Shown here piece by piece: positions 1 to 8,806 of a stretch of 55,571 nt of DNA (position 1 is the first letter of the stretch; each line of letters starts with the position of its first letter). The DNA is from Rhodobacterales bacterium. Lineage in GTDB: Bacteria > Pseudomonadota > Alphaproteobacteria > Rhodobacterales > Rhodobacteraceae. The notes below the pieces were generated by a model that saw nothing but the letters and a program-made list of their open reading frames with translations, was not told the origin of the DNA and ran no database searches. A program made the translations under genes and the position numbers. The stretch is from contig JAACUH010000088.1 of assembly GCA_009993005.1 (NCBI GenBank), positions 1 through 55,571 on the forward strand, given 5' to 3'.

Positions 1-60
1 GGGGCCTGAGGGGTCTGGGGGCCTGAGGGGTCTGGGGGCCTGAGGGGTCTGGGGGGGCCT
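1..60. repeat. 17-bp tandem repeat at window edge
   Basis: The unit CCTGAGGGGTCTGGGGG begins at 5, 22 and 39 and again, two bases late, at 58. The array may continue beyond the left window edge. It lies just downstream of the minus-strand AsnC-domain gene, after its stop codon at 84-86. Nothing in it looks like coding sequence. Confidence 0.85.
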
Positions 61-83
61 GCGCGCCTGAGGGCTGTGCAGGT

Positions 84-323
84 TCAGAAGGCCTTGAATG
101 TCAGGGTGGTGAGCGACCGTTCGATCCCGTCCACGATGAGCAATTCATCATTGATGTATTTGCCGACATCGGCGCCGTCGGGGATGTAAAGCTTGATCAG
201 CAGGTCATATTCGCCGCTGGTCGAATAGAGTTCGGAGTGGATTTCGCGCAGGGCGATGTCCTCTGCCACGCGGTAGGTGGTGCCGGGGCGGCAGCGGATC
301 TGGATAAAGACACAGGTGGTCAT
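84..323 (-). CDS. Stand-alone Lrp/AsnC ligand-binding (RAM) domain protein
   Basis: This 79-residue protein matches only the C-terminal effector-binding (RAM) domain of Lrp/AsnC regulators. It begins MTTCVFIQIRCRPGTTY and contains SGEYDLLIKL and the typical end ERSLTTLTFKAF. There is no helix-turn-helix, so it should not bind DNA itself. Such single-domain proteins form oligomers and bind small ligands such as amino acids (family knowledge). The ATG at 321-323 was chosen over an upstream in-frame start because AGAGG precedes it at proper spacing and the family fold begins there. Partner and ligand are unknown. It stands alone, with repeat arrays on both sides. Confidence 0.88.
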   Translation of the reverse strand: MTTCVFIQIRCRPGTTYRVAEDIALREIHSELYSTSGEYDLLIKLYIPDGADVGKYINDELLIVDGIERSLTTLTFKAF

Positions 324-475
324 CGCTACCTCTTGGCAACCTCTTGGCAAGCTCTCGCCGTCGGGCGCAGGCTGGCATGGAGGGCACCGGCCTGCAATGG
401 CCAATCGGACCCTGCGCTTGTCCCTGCCCCTGAGCCCGCTCGGACCACCAGACGGGCACGGCACCGCCCATAGCA

Positions 476-575
476 TTGGCCCCCCGCTTTGGCCCCCCGC
501 TTTGGCCCCCCGCTTTGGCGCCCCGCTTTGGCGCCCCGCTTTGGCGCCCCCGGATTGGCCCCCCGGATTGGCCCC
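476..575. repeat. 13-bp tandem repeat between two minus-strand genes
   Basis: Units of the form TTGGCCCCCCGCT repeat from 476 to about 575 with a 13-bp period (one unit is 14 bp). Later units change C to G at the sixth base and end in CGGA. The array lies in the 292-bp gap between the receiver-like gene (stop at 616) and the AsnC-domain gene (start at 323). The rest of that gap shows no gene or clear promoter. Confidence 0.85.
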
Positions 576-615
576 TGCATCTGGTGCAGGAGGCCATCCG
601 GTTGCCGCTGGCGGG

Positions 616-1359
616 CTATCCGGCGAGGCTCAGCCGGCGGTTGCGGACCAGGGCCGGGCGGGGCCGGGCCCAGTCTGGCAGCGTTTCGTCAAGCCCGCCG
701 GCCGTCACGCGCGGCAGTTCGCCGTCGTCAGCCAGCGCCGGGCGCTGGGCGCGGATGTCGGACAGAAGCCTCTCCCATTCGGCCTGGTCGGCAGCAATGT
801 CCAAGCTGTCGCCTGCCGGTTCAGCCGCGAACGAGGGCGTCACCTGCGCCATCGTCTGGGTCGGCTCGGGGACAGGTGCGGCGCTCTGGGCCAGCGTCTC
901 GAAGTGGGTCGTAGCGATGGCTGGGGCCGCCGCGACCGGGGCGACGGCGGCCTGCACATCCTCGGCCACAGCAGGATGGGGGCGCAGCATCACGGCCTGC
1001 GGCATCTCGAGTGCGGCCAGCGCCAGTTGGGCCACAATGCCGGGTGCGGTGCGCAGCCCGATCACGGAATAGAGCGACGGGATCAGCGCATAGAGGTCGT
1101 CAACCTCGCCCCCGGTCCGGTCCGTCATCAGGATCACGTTGATCCGCGGGTCACACCAGCCCGTCGCCAGATTGACGGCGAGCGACAGCGAGCCGGAATT
1201 GCCTTCGCTCAGGATCATCACGTCGATTGCCTGCATGGCAAGAAACGCCTCGGCCGCCGCGGGGGTTTCGGCGCAGATCACCTGGAACCCCCGCTCCACC
1301 ATCGCGACACCGATCTGCGCCTGTGCCGCATAATCCCTGCCCATCATCAAGACCTGCAT
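616..1359 (-). CDS. Degenerate receiver-like protein with Ala/Pro-rich tail
   Basis: This 247-residue protein has an N-terminal half (about 1-120) that reads like a response-regulator receiver: alternating hydrophobic strands with [10 protein letters not shown] where receivers have the phosphoacceptor strand. The usual acceptor Asp appears to be Ser51 and the acidic pair of strand 1 is absent, so phosphorylation is unlikely. The C-terminal half is low complexity, rich in Ala, Pro and Glu, with no output domain that I recognise. The ATG at 1357-1359 is preceded by GAGGAGAG, a good ribosome site. It is divergent from hisB. The role is unknown; a stand-alone pseudo-receiver is an inference from fold-like pattern only. 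Confidence 0.75.
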   Translation of the reverse strand: MQVLMMGRDYAAQAQIGVAMVERGFQVICAETPAAAEAFLAMQAIDVMILSEGNSGSLSLAVNLATGWCDPRINVILMTDRTGGEVDDLYALIPSLYSVIGLRTAPGIVAQLALAALEMPQAVMLRPHPAVAEDVQAAVAPVAAAPAIATTHFETLAQSAAPVPEPTQTMAQVTPSFAAEPAGDSLDIAADQAEWERLLSDIRAQRPALADDGELPRVTAGGLDETLPDWARPRPALVRNRRLSLAG

Positions 1360-1457
1360 CCCGCTCTCCTCATGTTCGCGTAACGTTCCTGAGGAGACAC
1401 TAGAATCACCTTGGTTAAGATTTGCTGAAAAGCCGCATCAAATCGGAGAGGTGCCGC

Positions 1458-1486
1458 TTGGCGGCGCGGCCGGTCCGCTTTATAGA
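1458..1486 (+). promoter_or_regulatory. Candidate sigma-70-type promoter for hisB
   Basis: TTGGCG (1458-1463) and TATAGA (1481-1486) are separated by exactly 17 bases. Transcription would start near 1493, giving a leader of about 24 bases before the hisB ATG at 1517. Confidence 0.6.
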
Positions 1487-1516
1487 CCGCGCAACAGTGC
1501 CAAGGGAACGACCGCA

Positions 1517-2104
1517 ATGCGCCAGGCCACGATCACCCGCAAGACCGCCGAGACCGCGATCACCGTGACGCTCGACCTCGACGGAACCGGCCGCTACGAC
1601 AATGCGACCGGCGTGGGGTTCTTCGACCACATGCTCGACCAGCTTGCCCGCCACGCGCTGATCGACCTGCACGTGCGCGCGACGGGCGACCTGCATATCG
1701 ACGACCACCACACGGTCGAGGATACCGGCATCGCCATCGGGCAGGCGCTGGCACAAGCGCTGGGCGACAAGCGTGGGATCATGCGCTATGGCGCCTGCCA
1801 CCTGCCGATGGACGACGCCCAGGTGCGGGCGGCGCTCGACCTGTCGGGGCGGCCTTACCTGGTGTGGACCCTCGCCTTGCCGACCGCCAGGATCGGCACG
1901 TTCGACACCGAACTGGTGCGCGAATTCTTTCAGGCATTCGCGACCCATGGCGGCATCACGCTGCATGTGGACCTCTTGCACGGCATCAACAGCCACCACA
2001 TCGCCGAGGCCGCGTTCAAGGCGGTGGCGCGCGCGCTGCGCCAGGCGGTCGAGCCCGACCCGCGCCGCGCTGACGCCATCCCCTCGACCAAGGGCACGCT
2101 ATGA
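1517..2104 (+). CDS. hisB: Imidazoleglycerol-phosphate dehydratase
   Basis: HisB converts imidazole glycerol phosphate to imidazole acetol phosphate, the sixth step of histidine synthesis, in the cytoplasm. The protein is 195 residues, the length of the monofunctional enzyme, without the fused phosphatase of enterobacteria. Metal and substrate motifs are visible: [12 protein letters not shown] (35-46), DHHTVEDTG (63-71) and [15 protein letters not shown] (155-169). The ATG at 1517 was chosen because the family starts here and AAGGGA lies just upstream; an earlier in-frame ATG at 1451 lies before the promoter. The stop overlaps the hisH start as ATGA, indicating translational coupling. Confidence 0.97.
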   Translation: MRQATITRKTAETAITVTLDLDGTGRYDNATGVGFFDHMLDQLARHALIDLHVRATGDLHIDDHHTVEDTGIAIGQALAQALGDKRGIMRYGACHLPMDDAQVRAALDLSGRPYLVWTLALPTARIGTFDTELVREFFQAFATHGGITLHVDLLHGINSHHIAEAAFKAVARALRQAVEPDPRRADAIPSTKGTL

Positions 2105-2742
2105 CCCTGACGGCGCTGGTCGATTACGACAGCGGCAACCTGCATTCCGCGCAAAAGGCGTTCGAGCGGATGGCGGCAGAGACCGGCGGAGGGCGGGTTG
2201 TCGTCACCTCTGACCCCGATGTCGTGGCCCGCGCCGACCGGATCGTGCTGCCGGGCGACGGCGCCTTTCCCGCCTGCCACGCTGCCTTGGGGGCGGTGCC
2301 GGGGCTGGCCGAGGCGATCAGCGAGGCGGTGACCGGGCGCGGACGCCCGTTCCTCGGCATCTGCGTGGGGATGCAGATGCTGGCCACGCGCGGCTTTGAA
2401 TACGAAGAGACACCCGGTTTCGGCTGGATCGGCGGCGAGATCACCCGCATCTCCCCCGCCGACCCCGCACTCAAGGTGCCACATATGGGCTGGAACGATC
2501 TGGTGATCGACCGGCCGCATCCGGTGCTCGCGGGGCTCGCCACGGGCGATCACGCCTATTTCGTCCATAGCTGGGCGATGCGCGTGGCCGACCCGGCGCA
2601 TCTGCTGGCGCATGTCGATTATGCGGGCGATGTCACGGCCATCGTCGGGCGCGACACGATCATCGGCACCCAGTTCCACCCGGAAAAGAGCCAGGCCACC
2701 GGCTTGCGGCTGATCGCCAATTTCCTGCGCTGGCGGCCGTGA
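2101..2742 (+). CDS. hisH: Imidazole glycerol phosphate synthase, glutaminase subunit
   Basis: HisH is the class I glutamine amidotransferase half of IGP synthase. It releases ammonia from glutamine and passes it to HisF. The 213-residue protein shows the nucleophile in [11 protein letters not shown] (Cys88) and the His193/Glu195 pair in [10 protein letters not shown], completing the triad. It overlaps hisB by four bases. Its partner hisF lies about 4.3 kb downstream, separated by three unrelated genes and hisA, so the two subunits must be expressed from different transcripts or a long one. Confidence 0.97.
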   Translation: MTLTALVDYDSGNLHSAQKAFERMAAETGGGRVVVTSDPDVVARADRIVLPGDGAFPACHAALGAVPGLAEAISEAVTGRGRPFLGICVGMQMLATRGFEYEETPGFGWIGGEITRISPADPALKVPHMGWNDLVIDRPHPVLAGLATGDHAYFVHSWAMRVADPAHLLAHVDYAGDVTAIVGRDTIIGTQFHPEKSQATGLRLIANFLRWRP

Positions 2743-2857
2743 TGCAGGAATGGGGTGGCGCGCGCCGCCAACTCAATACTGGACCAAGCCACCGTCCCCG
2801 TTCAGAATTACGATCTCGACTCAACCAGATCGTGCCCCCTTTGCAGCGAGTGCCCCG

Positions 2858-4651
2858 ATGACCCGGATACCTGACGACACCACCACAACCGCCACCCTCG
2901 CCCTTGGCGAGACCTTTGCCGGCACGCTCGAATCAGCGGGCGACCGGGACTGGGTGCGCGTGACGCTCACCCAGGGCGAGACCGTCGAACTGCTGCTTTT
3001 CGGCCGTGGCGACGGCGCGCTCGAGGACCCGTTCCTGCGGCTCTACGATGCCGGCGGCACCCTGCTCGAATTCAATGACGACTTTGGCGCGGGCTATGAC
3101 TCGGGGCTGATCTTTACGCCCAAGGCCACCGGCATCTATTACATCGAGGCCGCGGCCTATGACGACGGTGGGGCGGGAGACTATACCATCTCGTTTGCGC
3201 CCGGCATTGCCCCCACCGACCCGCTGCGCGCGATCGACTGGGGCACGGCGCAGCCCGACACCACCGTCACCGTCGCCTTTCTCGCGCGCGGCATCCGGCA
3301 GGAGGGCTATACCGGCGAGGGCTTCAACGCCTATGAGATCGCCCGCTTCAAAGACGCCTTTGCGCTGATCGAAGAGGTCTGCGGCCTGCGGTTCAACGTG
3401 GTGAGCGGCCGCAATGCCGACTTGCGCCTGCTGCTGGACACCAACGAGGTGGCTGGTGAGTTTCTGGGCTACTTCAACCCGCCGGGCGAGGAAAACGCCG
3501 GCGCTGCCGTTTTCGACGGCGCGCAATGGGACCGGCGTGCTGGGGGCGATCTTGAACGCGGCGGCTACGGCTTTGTCACCATCGTGCACGAATTGCTCCA
3601 CGGGCTCGGCCTCGCGCATCCCCATGACAGCGGCAACGGCGCGTCCGAGATCATGCCGGGGGTGAGCGACGAGTTTGACGACTACGGCGATCACAACCTC
3701 AACCAGGGCATCTTTACCATCATGTCCTACAACTCGGGCTATTTCACCGGCACGCCGGGCAGCACGGGCGACGGGGGCTTCCAATACGGATACGAGGCCG
3801 GGCCGATGGCGCTCGACATCTCGCTGTTGCAGGAGAAATACGGCACCCGCGCGCATGCCGCGGGCGACACCGTCTATCGCCTGCCGACGCAGAACAGCGA
3901 CGGCGCGCAATGGCGCGCGATCTGGGACACCAGCGGGCGTGACGAGATCCGCCATGACGGCACCGGCAGCGCGGTGATCAACCTGCGCGCCGCGACGCTG
4001 CTCTATGAGGAAGGCGGCGGCGGGTTCGTCTCGGCGCAGAACGGGGTCGCGGGCGGCTTTACCATTGCGGCCGGTGTGGTGATCGAGAACGCGACCGGCG
4101 GGCGCGGCGCCGATGTGATCACCGGCAACAACGCCGCCAATATCCTGACCGGGCGCGCCGGGGCGGACAGGATCTATGCCGGCGCCGGGGCCGACACCGT
4201 CGCAGGTGGCGCCGGGCGCGACCAGCTTTTTGGTGGCGATCTCAATGACACCCTGCGCGGCGACGGCAAGGCCGACCGGATCGCCGGCGGCGAGGGCGGC
4301 GATTTGCTGCGCGGAGGCGCGGGCCGCGACGTGTTCATCTATACCGATGCGGCCGACAGCTTTGGCAACACGGCCGCCCGCGACACGATCAGCGACTTCC
4401 GCCGCGGCGCCGACCGGATCGACCTGAGCCGGATCGACGCGAATGGCGAAGCGGCAGGCGACGGCGCCTTTGCCTTCATCGGGCAGGCGGGCTTTGACGG
4501 ACGCGGCGCCGGGTCGGCCGGGCAGTTGCGGTTTCAAACCGGGCCCGGGTCGGTCCTTGTGCAGGCCGACATCGACGGCGACGGTCTGGCGGACATGAGC
4601 ATCCTGCTGGCCAACCTGTCGCAACTCGGCGCTGCCGACTTCATCCTGTGA
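2858..4651 (+). CDS. Serralysin-type RTX metalloprotease with pre-peptidase domain
   Basis: This is a secreted zinc protease of the metzincin M10/serralysin type, about 597 residues. Regions in order: a PPC-like beta domain (about 15-115, motif DRDWVRVTL); a protease domain with HELLHGLGLAHP (zinc ligands His244, His248, His254; Glu245 as base) and the Met-turn TIMSYNSGY (Met289, Tyr291 as likely fourth ligand); calcium-binding RTX repeats (GGRGADVITGN, AGADRIYAGAGAD, GGAGRDVF); and a serralysin C-terminal domain. There is no N-terminal signal peptide, as expected for type I secretion, but no type I secretion genes are in the window. The start is uncertain: an in-frame ATG at 2750 would add 36 unlike residues. 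It sits between hisH and hisA, with no evident link to histidine synthesis. Confidence 0.92.
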   Translation: MTRIPDDTTTTATLALGETFAGTLESAGDRDWVRVTLTQGETVELLLFGRGDGALEDPFLRLYDAGGTLLEFNDDFGAGYDSGLIFTPKATGIYYIEAAAYDDGGAGDYTISFAPGIAPTDPLRAIDWGTAQPDTTVTVAFLARGIRQEGYTGEGFNAYEIARFKDAFALIEEVCGLRFNVVSGRNADLRLLLDTNEVAGEFLGYFNPPGEENAGAAVFDGAQWDRRAGGDLERGGYGFVTIVHELLHGLGLAHPHDSGNGASEIMPGVSDEFDDYGDHNLNQGIFTIMSYNSGYFTGTPGSTGDGGFQYGYEAGPMALDISLLQEKYGTRAHAAGDTVYRLPTQNSDGAQWRAIWDTSGRDEIRHDGTGSAVINLRAATLLYEEGGGGFVSAQNGVAGGFTIAAGVVIENATGGRGADVITGNNAANILTGRAGADRIYAGAGADTVAGGAGRDQLFGGDLNDTLRGDGKADRIAGGEGGDLLRGGAGRDVFIYTDAADSFGNTAARDTISDFRRGADRIDLSRIDANGEAAGDGAFAFIGQAGFDGRGAGSAGQLRFQTGPGSVLVQADIDGDGLADMSILLANLSQLGAADFIL

Positions 4652-4656
4652 CGGTC

Positions 4657-4688
4657 GGCCGCGGGCGGGGTGGCCCCTGCCCGCGGCC
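4657..4688. terminator. Hairpin between convergent genes
   Basis: GGCCGCGGGC (4657-4666) pairs perfectly with GCCCGCGGCC (4679-4688) around a 12-base loop. It fills the 44-bp gap between the convergent protease and DUF2147 genes. There is no T-run, so it is at best a partial intrinsic terminator. Confidence 0.5.
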
Positions 4689-4695
4689 GCCTGGC

Positions 4696-5085
4696 TCAGT
4701 TCGCGCGGCTCCAGACCCCGCCTTCGCGGCAGATCCCCAGACGGCAGCCCGAGACCGACAGACGGTCGCCCGTCAGCACCAGCTTTGAGTTGTATTCGGC
4801 GTTGCGGTCGGGTGAATAGACGCGGCCACGATACTCGCCCCCGCCCTGCGGCACCGTATCCCAGATCAGCAACCGCCCGACATTGGGCGAGGCCATTTCC
4901 GCGCCCGAGCCGTCGAACGCCTTGACCAGCGTGCCGCACAGCGCCGCGCCGCAGGGCACCACCTGGATCAGGCCAGTGTTGCCGTTGTCATCGGCCGCCG
5001 TGCGCCACATCCCCTCGAGCGGATCGGCCAGAGCCGCCCCGGCCATCGCCACAAGCGCCACGGCGCCCAACAGAAGTTTCCTCAT
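4696..5085 (-). CDS. Secreted DUF2147 family protein
   Basis: This 129-residue protein starts with a clear Sec signal peptide ([20 protein letters not shown], cut likely after ALA) followed by a small beta-rich domain. [34 protein letters not shown] and [17 protein letters not shown] are typical of DUF2147. Four cysteines could form disulfides in the periplasm. The ATG at 5083-5085 has GGGAGGAG upstream. Function is unknown for the family. A DUF2147 gene next to hisA is an arrangement I associate with Rhodobacterales, but it lies on the opposite strand and is divergent from hisA. Confidence 0.88.
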   Translation of the reverse strand: MRKLLLGAVALVAMAGAALADPLEGMWRTAADDNGNTGLIQVVPCGAALCGTLVKAFDGSGAEMASPNVGRLLIWDTVPQGGGEYRGRVYSPDRNAEYNSKLVLTGDRLSVSGCRLGICREGGVWSRAN

Positions 5086-5237
5086 CGCGTCTCCTCCCTT
5101 GCGTGATGGCACAGGATTGCATGGCCCTCCCCCGCCCGATCAAGCCTGACGTGGGGTCGCGTCTGCCCCGTGCCGTGACGTTGCATCCGCGCGCGGGGCA
5201 TGGCAAAGCCCGCCTGCCAGCAGCCACGGAGCCCGCG

Positions 5238-5957
5238 ATGATCCTCTACCCCGCCATCGACCTCAAGGACGGGCAGGCCGTGCGCCTCGTGCATGGCGAC
5301 ATGGACCGCGCGACGGTGTTCAACGATGACCCGGCCGCACAGGCCCGCGCCTTTGTTGCCGAGGGCGCGCAGTGGCTGCATCTGGTGGACCTCAACGGCG
5401 CCTTTGCCGGCGCACCGGTCAATGGCGCGGTGGTCGAGGCAATCCTGGCCGCCTGCCCGGTGCCTGCGCAACTGGGTGGCGGGATCCGCGACATGGCCAC
5501 GATCGAGGGTTGGCTGGCGCGCGGGCTGGCGCGGGTGATCCTGGGCACGGTGGCTGTCGAGAACCCGGACCTGGTGCGCGACGCGGCGCGCGCCTTTCCC
5601 GGGCAGGTCGCGGTCGGCATCGACGCGCGCGACGGGCGCGTGGCGACCAAGGGCTGGGCGACCGAGACCGATGTGCGCGTCACCGACCTCGCGCGGTCCT
5701 TCGAGGACGCGGGCGTGGCGGCGATCATCTATACCGACATCGCCCGCGACGGCGCCATGGGCGGGCCGAACGTGGCGGCGACCGCGGCGCTTGCCCGCGC
5801 GGTGTCGATCCCGGTCATCGCCTCTGGCGGCGTGGCCTCGCTCGCCGACCTCATCGCGCTGCGCGACACCGGTGTCATCGCCGGCGCAATCTCGGGTCGC
5901 GCGCTCTATGACGGGGCGATCGACCTGCGCGCAGCACTCGCGGCGCTCGTCGCCTAG
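5238..5957 (+). CDS. hisA: Phosphoribosylformimino-AICAR phosphate isomerase
   Basis: HisA carries out the Amadori isomerisation of ProFAR to PRFAR, the substrate of HisH/HisF. The 239-residue beta/alpha barrel shows the two catalytic aspartates in [13 protein letters not shown] (Asp8) and [14 protein letters not shown] (Asp129) and phosphate loops LGGGIRD and ASGGV. The ATG at 5238 matches the family start and follows ACGGAG; the open frame extends to 5103 but that part is not HisA-like. It lacks close same-strand neighbours, so it is probably its own transcript. Its stop TAG shares the CTAG at 5954-5957 with the opposing membrane-protein gene. Confidence 0.97.
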   Translation: MILYPAIDLKDGQAVRLVHGDMDRATVFNDDPAAQARAFVAEGAQWLHLVDLNGAFAGAPVNGAVVEAILAACPVPAQLGGGIRDMATIEGWLARGLARVILGTVAVENPDLVRDAARAFPGQVAVGIDARDGRVATKGWATETDVRVTDLARSFEDAGVAAIIYTDIARDGAMGGPNVAATAALARAVSIPVIASGGVASLADLIALRDTGVIAGAISGRALYDGAIDLRAALAALVA

Positions 5958-6877
5958 CGGCGCAGACCGAGCGCCACCAGCAGCGCCAGCCCCGCGATCC
6001 CGCTGCCGATCGCAAAGGGCACATTGACCGCCACCGCCCCGAACCGCGCCCAGAGCGGCGGCGCCAGCAGCGCCACGCAAAGCGGCGCCAGCATCACCAG
6101 CGCCCCATGCCAGAGCGGCTGTGACGCCACCCAGCCGCCACTGCGGCCGCCACCGCCGCCACCGCCACCGTGACCGCTACCGTGTCCGCCACCGCGCCTG
6201 CCCCGCCGCCGCATGATCCACCAGATCAGCCCGATCAGCAGCGGCAACACCAGCCGGCGCGGGTCCGGCGCGCCCAGCCCCTGCACCACCGCCAGCGCCG
6301 CCACAAGCCCCGGCGCGACCCAGAGAACCCAGGCCGCCGGCGCCGGCCGCCCCAGCACCCCGATCAGCCAGAACGCCACAGCTACCCCCAGCGCCGGCAG
6401 CACCAGATAGACGAGCAACTCGCCCTGACCCGGCAGCACCGCCCGCTCGACCGGCCAATAGAGCGCCCAGAGCGTCCAGAGCGCGCCCGCCCCCAACCAG
6501 CCCAGCGCCCGCGCGCGCCCCGACAGCGGCGCCAGTCCAAGCCCGAGAACCAGCCCGCCGCTCAGCAGCGCGTGCCAGGCCAGCGGCGTCCAGACCAGTT
6601 GCAGCGGAAAGGCGTCGTAGATCGTGCCCACCACCACCCCTTCGACCAGATAGCCCAGCACCGCACCGCCCAGAAACAGCGCCGGCCATCCCGCGACCCC
6701 CGACCACAGCACCATCGACAGCGCACAGGCCGCACAGAGGGCATAGGCCAGCCAGGTCAGCAGCAGACCCACCGGCCCGAGGTCGTCCGGCGGCACGATC
6801 CAGAACATGTTCTCCGAGGCCCAGACCGCGACAAACCCCAGCGCCAGCGACACAGCCGCATATCGAACCCCCTGCAT
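5954..6877 (-). CDS. Polytopic membrane protein with glycine-rich loop
   Basis: I do not recognise the family. The 307-residue protein has about eight to nine hydrophobic segments, beginning at residue 7 ([14 protein letters not shown]) and ending with [17 protein letters not shown]. Between the seventh and eighth segments is a basic stretch ([10 protein letters not shown]) followed by a run of Gly with two His (encoded about 6125-6210), probably a flexible cytoplasmic loop. The ATG at 6875-6877 has a weak G-rich upstream site. It opposes hisA and shares a CTAG with its stop. It is divergent from hisF. Confidence 0.8.
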   Translation of the reverse strand: MQGVRYAAVSLALGFVAVWASENMFWIVPPDDLGPVGLLLTWLAYALCAACALSMVLWSGVAGWPALFLGGAVLGYLVEGVVVGTIYDAFPLQLVWTPLAWHALLSGGLVLGLGLAPLSGRARALGWLGAGALWTLWALYWPVERAVLPGQGELLVYLVLPALGVAVAFWLIGVLGRPAPAAWVLWVAPGLVAALAVVQGLGAPDPRRLVLPLLIGLIWWIMRRRGRRGGGHGSGHGGGGGGGGRSGGWVASQPLWHGALVMLAPLCVALLAPPLWARFGAVAVNVPFAIGSGIAGLALLVALGLRR

Positions 6878-7006
6878 CCCTGCCCCCGTGATGACGCATC
6901 GCCCTGTCCGACTGTTTCACCGCCCACCTGTTTTGCAAGCGCCAAATCACCCAACGCCCCCGCCGAAGGGCTGGCCTTTGCCCGCCTGCACCGCTAAGTG
7001 GACACC

Positions 7007-7768
7007 ATGCTCAAGACCCGGATCATCCCCTGCCTCGATGTCGCCGATGGCCGCGTGGTCAAGGGCGTGAACTTTGTCGATCTGCGCGATGCCGGCGACC
7101 CGGTCGAGGCCGCGCGCGCCTATGACGCGGCCGGCGCGGACGAGCTCTGCTTTCTCGACATCCACGCCACGCATGAAAATCGCGGCACCATGCATGACCT
7201 CGTGACCCGCACCGCCGAGGCCTGCTTCATGCCGCTCACCGTCGGCGGCGGCGTGCGCAGCCACCATGACGTGCGCGCCCTGCTTCTGGCCGGCGCCGAC
7301 AAGGTCAGCTTCAACTCCGCCGCCGTGGCCGACCCCGATGTCGTGGCCGAGGCGGCCACGCGGTTCGGCAGCCAGTGCATCGTGGTGGCGATCGACGCCA
7401 GGACCGTCGCGCCGGGCCGGTGGGAGATCTTCACCCATGGCGGCCGGCGCGAAACCGGCATCGACGCGGTCGCCTTTGCCCGCCTGATGGCAGACAAGGG
7501 CGCGGGCGAAATCCTGCTGACCTCGATGGACCGCGACGGCACGCGCGGCGGCTACAACCTCGCGCTCACCCGCGCCATCGCGGATGCGGTCCCGATCCCG
7601 GTGATCGCCTCCGGCGGCGTCGGCACGCTCGACCACCTCGTCGAAGGCGTCACCCAGGGCCATGCCAGCGCCGTCCTCGCCGCCTCGATCTTCCACTTCG
7701 GCACCTTCACCATCGGCGCGGCCAAGACGCATATGGCCGCAGCCGGCATCCCCGTGAGGCTCTCATGA
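7007..7768 (+). CDS. hisF: Imidazole glycerol phosphate synthase, cyclase subunit
   Basis: HisF uses ammonia from HisH to convert PRFAR into imidazole glycerol phosphate plus AICAR. The 253-residue barrel begins [20 protein letters not shown] with catalytic Asp11, and has Asp130 in VVAIDART, plus phosphate sites VGGGVR and ASGGVG. A GTG three codons earlier (6998) is also in frame, but the family starts at the ATG. The stop overlaps hisE as ATGA. It follows a 129-bp gap after the divergent membrane-protein gene, where its promoter must lie. Confidence 0.97.
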   Translation: MLKTRIIPCLDVADGRVVKGVNFVDLRDAGDPVEAARAYDAAGADELCFLDIHATHENRGTMHDLVTRTAEACFMPLTVGGGVRSHHDVRALLLAGADKVSFNSAAVADPDVVAEAATRFGSQCIVVAIDARTVAPGRWEIFTHGGRRETGIDAVAFARLMADKGAGEILLTSMDRDGTRGGYNLALTRAIADAVPIPVIASGGVGTLDHLVEGVTQGHASAVLAASIFHFGTFTIGAAKTHMAAAGIPVRLS

Positions 7769-8073
7769 CCGCCCTCGCCCGCCTTGCCGCCACCATCGCC
7801 GCGCGCAAGGGCGCCGACCCCGACAGCAGCTGGACCGCGAAACTCCTCGCGCGCGGGCCCGAGAAATGCGCCGAGAAGTTCGGCGAAGAAGCCGTCGAAG
7901 CGATCATCGAGGCCGTGCGCGGCGACCGCACCCGCCTCACCAGCGAAGCCGCAGACGCGCTCTACCACCTGCTCGTCATGTGCGCCGCCCGCGATGTCAC
8001 GCTGGCCGACATCGAGGCCGAGCTCGACCGCCGCAGCAACCAGTCCGGCCTTGCCGAAAAAGCGTCCCGCTGA
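7765..8073 (+). CDS. hisE: Phosphoribosyl-ATP pyrophosphatase
   Basis: HisE hydrolyses phosphoribosyl-ATP to phosphoribosyl-AMP, the second step of histidine synthesis. It is 102 residues, the monofunctional form without HisI. The MazG-like helical fold shows [17 protein letters not shown] (metal-binding acidic residues) and [12 protein letters not shown]. The start is inside the end of hisF (ATGA overlap), so the two are translationally coupled. No hisI is in the window. Confidence 0.95.
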   Translation: MTALARLAATIAARKGADPDSSWTAKLLARGPEKCAEKFGEEAVEAIIEAVRGDRTRLTSEAADALYHLLVMCAARDVTLADIEAELDRRSNQSGLAEKASR

Positions 8074-8080
8074 CCCCATC

Positions 8081-8135
8081 TTTTGGCCGAAAATATCCCG
8101 GGGGAGGCGCCGCAGGCGACGGGGGCAGAGCCCCC
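8081..8135 (+). repeat. Dispersed intergenic element, copy 1
   Basis: TTTTGGCCGAAAATATCCCGG is followed by a GC-rich part ending in a GGGGGC-AGA-GCCCCC hairpin (8121-8135). It belongs to the same family as the copies near 12090, 14094, 20907 and 35433. It lies between convergent hisE and the CoA-binding gene and probably acts in transcript ending. Confidence 0.7.
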
Positions 8136-8136
8136 T

Positions 8137-8604
8137 CTACAGCTTCGACGAAATCACCCCGGTCGCAAAACCGCCGCGCCGCAATTCACCAAACAGCCGC
8201 TGATATTCGATCTTCGGACAGCGGTTCTCGATCACCGTCACGCCCCGCCCACGCGCCAGCGCGGCCGCCGCGGGATGTTGCACGCCGATCTGCATCCAGA
8301 TCGTCCGCAACCCCGGCCAGCGCGCCAGCGCCTCGTCCACGATCCCCGGCACGGCCTCGGAGGCACGGAAGATATCGACCATGTCCACATCCTCGGGGAT
8401 CTCGCTCAGGCTCGCATAGACCTTTTGCCCGAACAGCGTCTGCCCGGCGAGCCCGGGATTGACCCCGATCACGCGGAACCCCCGCAGCCCCAGATAGCGC
8501 GCGACAAAATAGCTCGCCCGCAGCGGATTGGCCGAAATGCCGACCATGGCGATGACCCGCGTGCGGGTCAGGATGTCGCGCAGATGTTCGTCGGAATAGC
8601 TCAT
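8137..8604 (-). CDS. CoA-binding domain protein (YccU-like)
   Basis: This 155-residue protein has a Rossmann-like CoA-binding fold: VIAMVGISANPLRASYFVARY (the loop that binds CoA phosphate), GFRVIGVNPG, VDMVDIFRASEAVPGIVDEA, and WMQIGVQHPAAA. It resembles the small YccU/CoA_binding_2 proteins, related to the CoA domain of succinyl-CoA synthetase; their role is not established. The ATG at 8602-8604 has AGGAAAG upstream. A strong minus-strand terminator lies only about 30 bases before the start codon, so it is either made by read-through or transcribed from a very close promoter. Confidence 0.92.
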   Translation of the reverse strand: MSYSDEHLRDILTRTRVIAMVGISANPLRASYFVARYLGLRGFRVIGVNPGLAGQTLFGQKVYASLSEIPEDVDMVDIFRASEAVPGIVDEALARWPGLRTIWMQIGVQHPAAAALARGRGVTVIENRCPKIEYQRLFGELRRGGFATGVISSKL

Positions 8605-8634
8605 GCCGTCTTTCCTAGCATCCCTGTGGCAAAC

Positions 8635-8663
8635 AAAAAAGCGCCCGGAACGCATCCGGGCGC
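8635..8663 (-). terminator. Intrinsic terminator, minus strand
   Basis: GCGCCCGGA (8641-8649) and TCCGGGCGC (8655-8663) form a perfect 9-bp stem with a 5-base loop, followed on the minus strand by six T (8635-8640). It should end transcripts of the YHS-domain gene. It lies just upstream of the CoA-binding gene, so attenuation is possible. Confidence 0.85.
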
Positions 8664-8806
8664 AAGGTGTGGAACGAGGGACAGAGAGCCGAGGCGCAAG
8701 AGTTCCGGTCAGGCGCCTCCGCTTTGTCAGATGGGTGCTCCGGCGGCTGCGGCAAAGGACCGGTCATCAAATTGTGATCCCTGCGCATGTCGGGCCCTGT
8801 GCGCCC

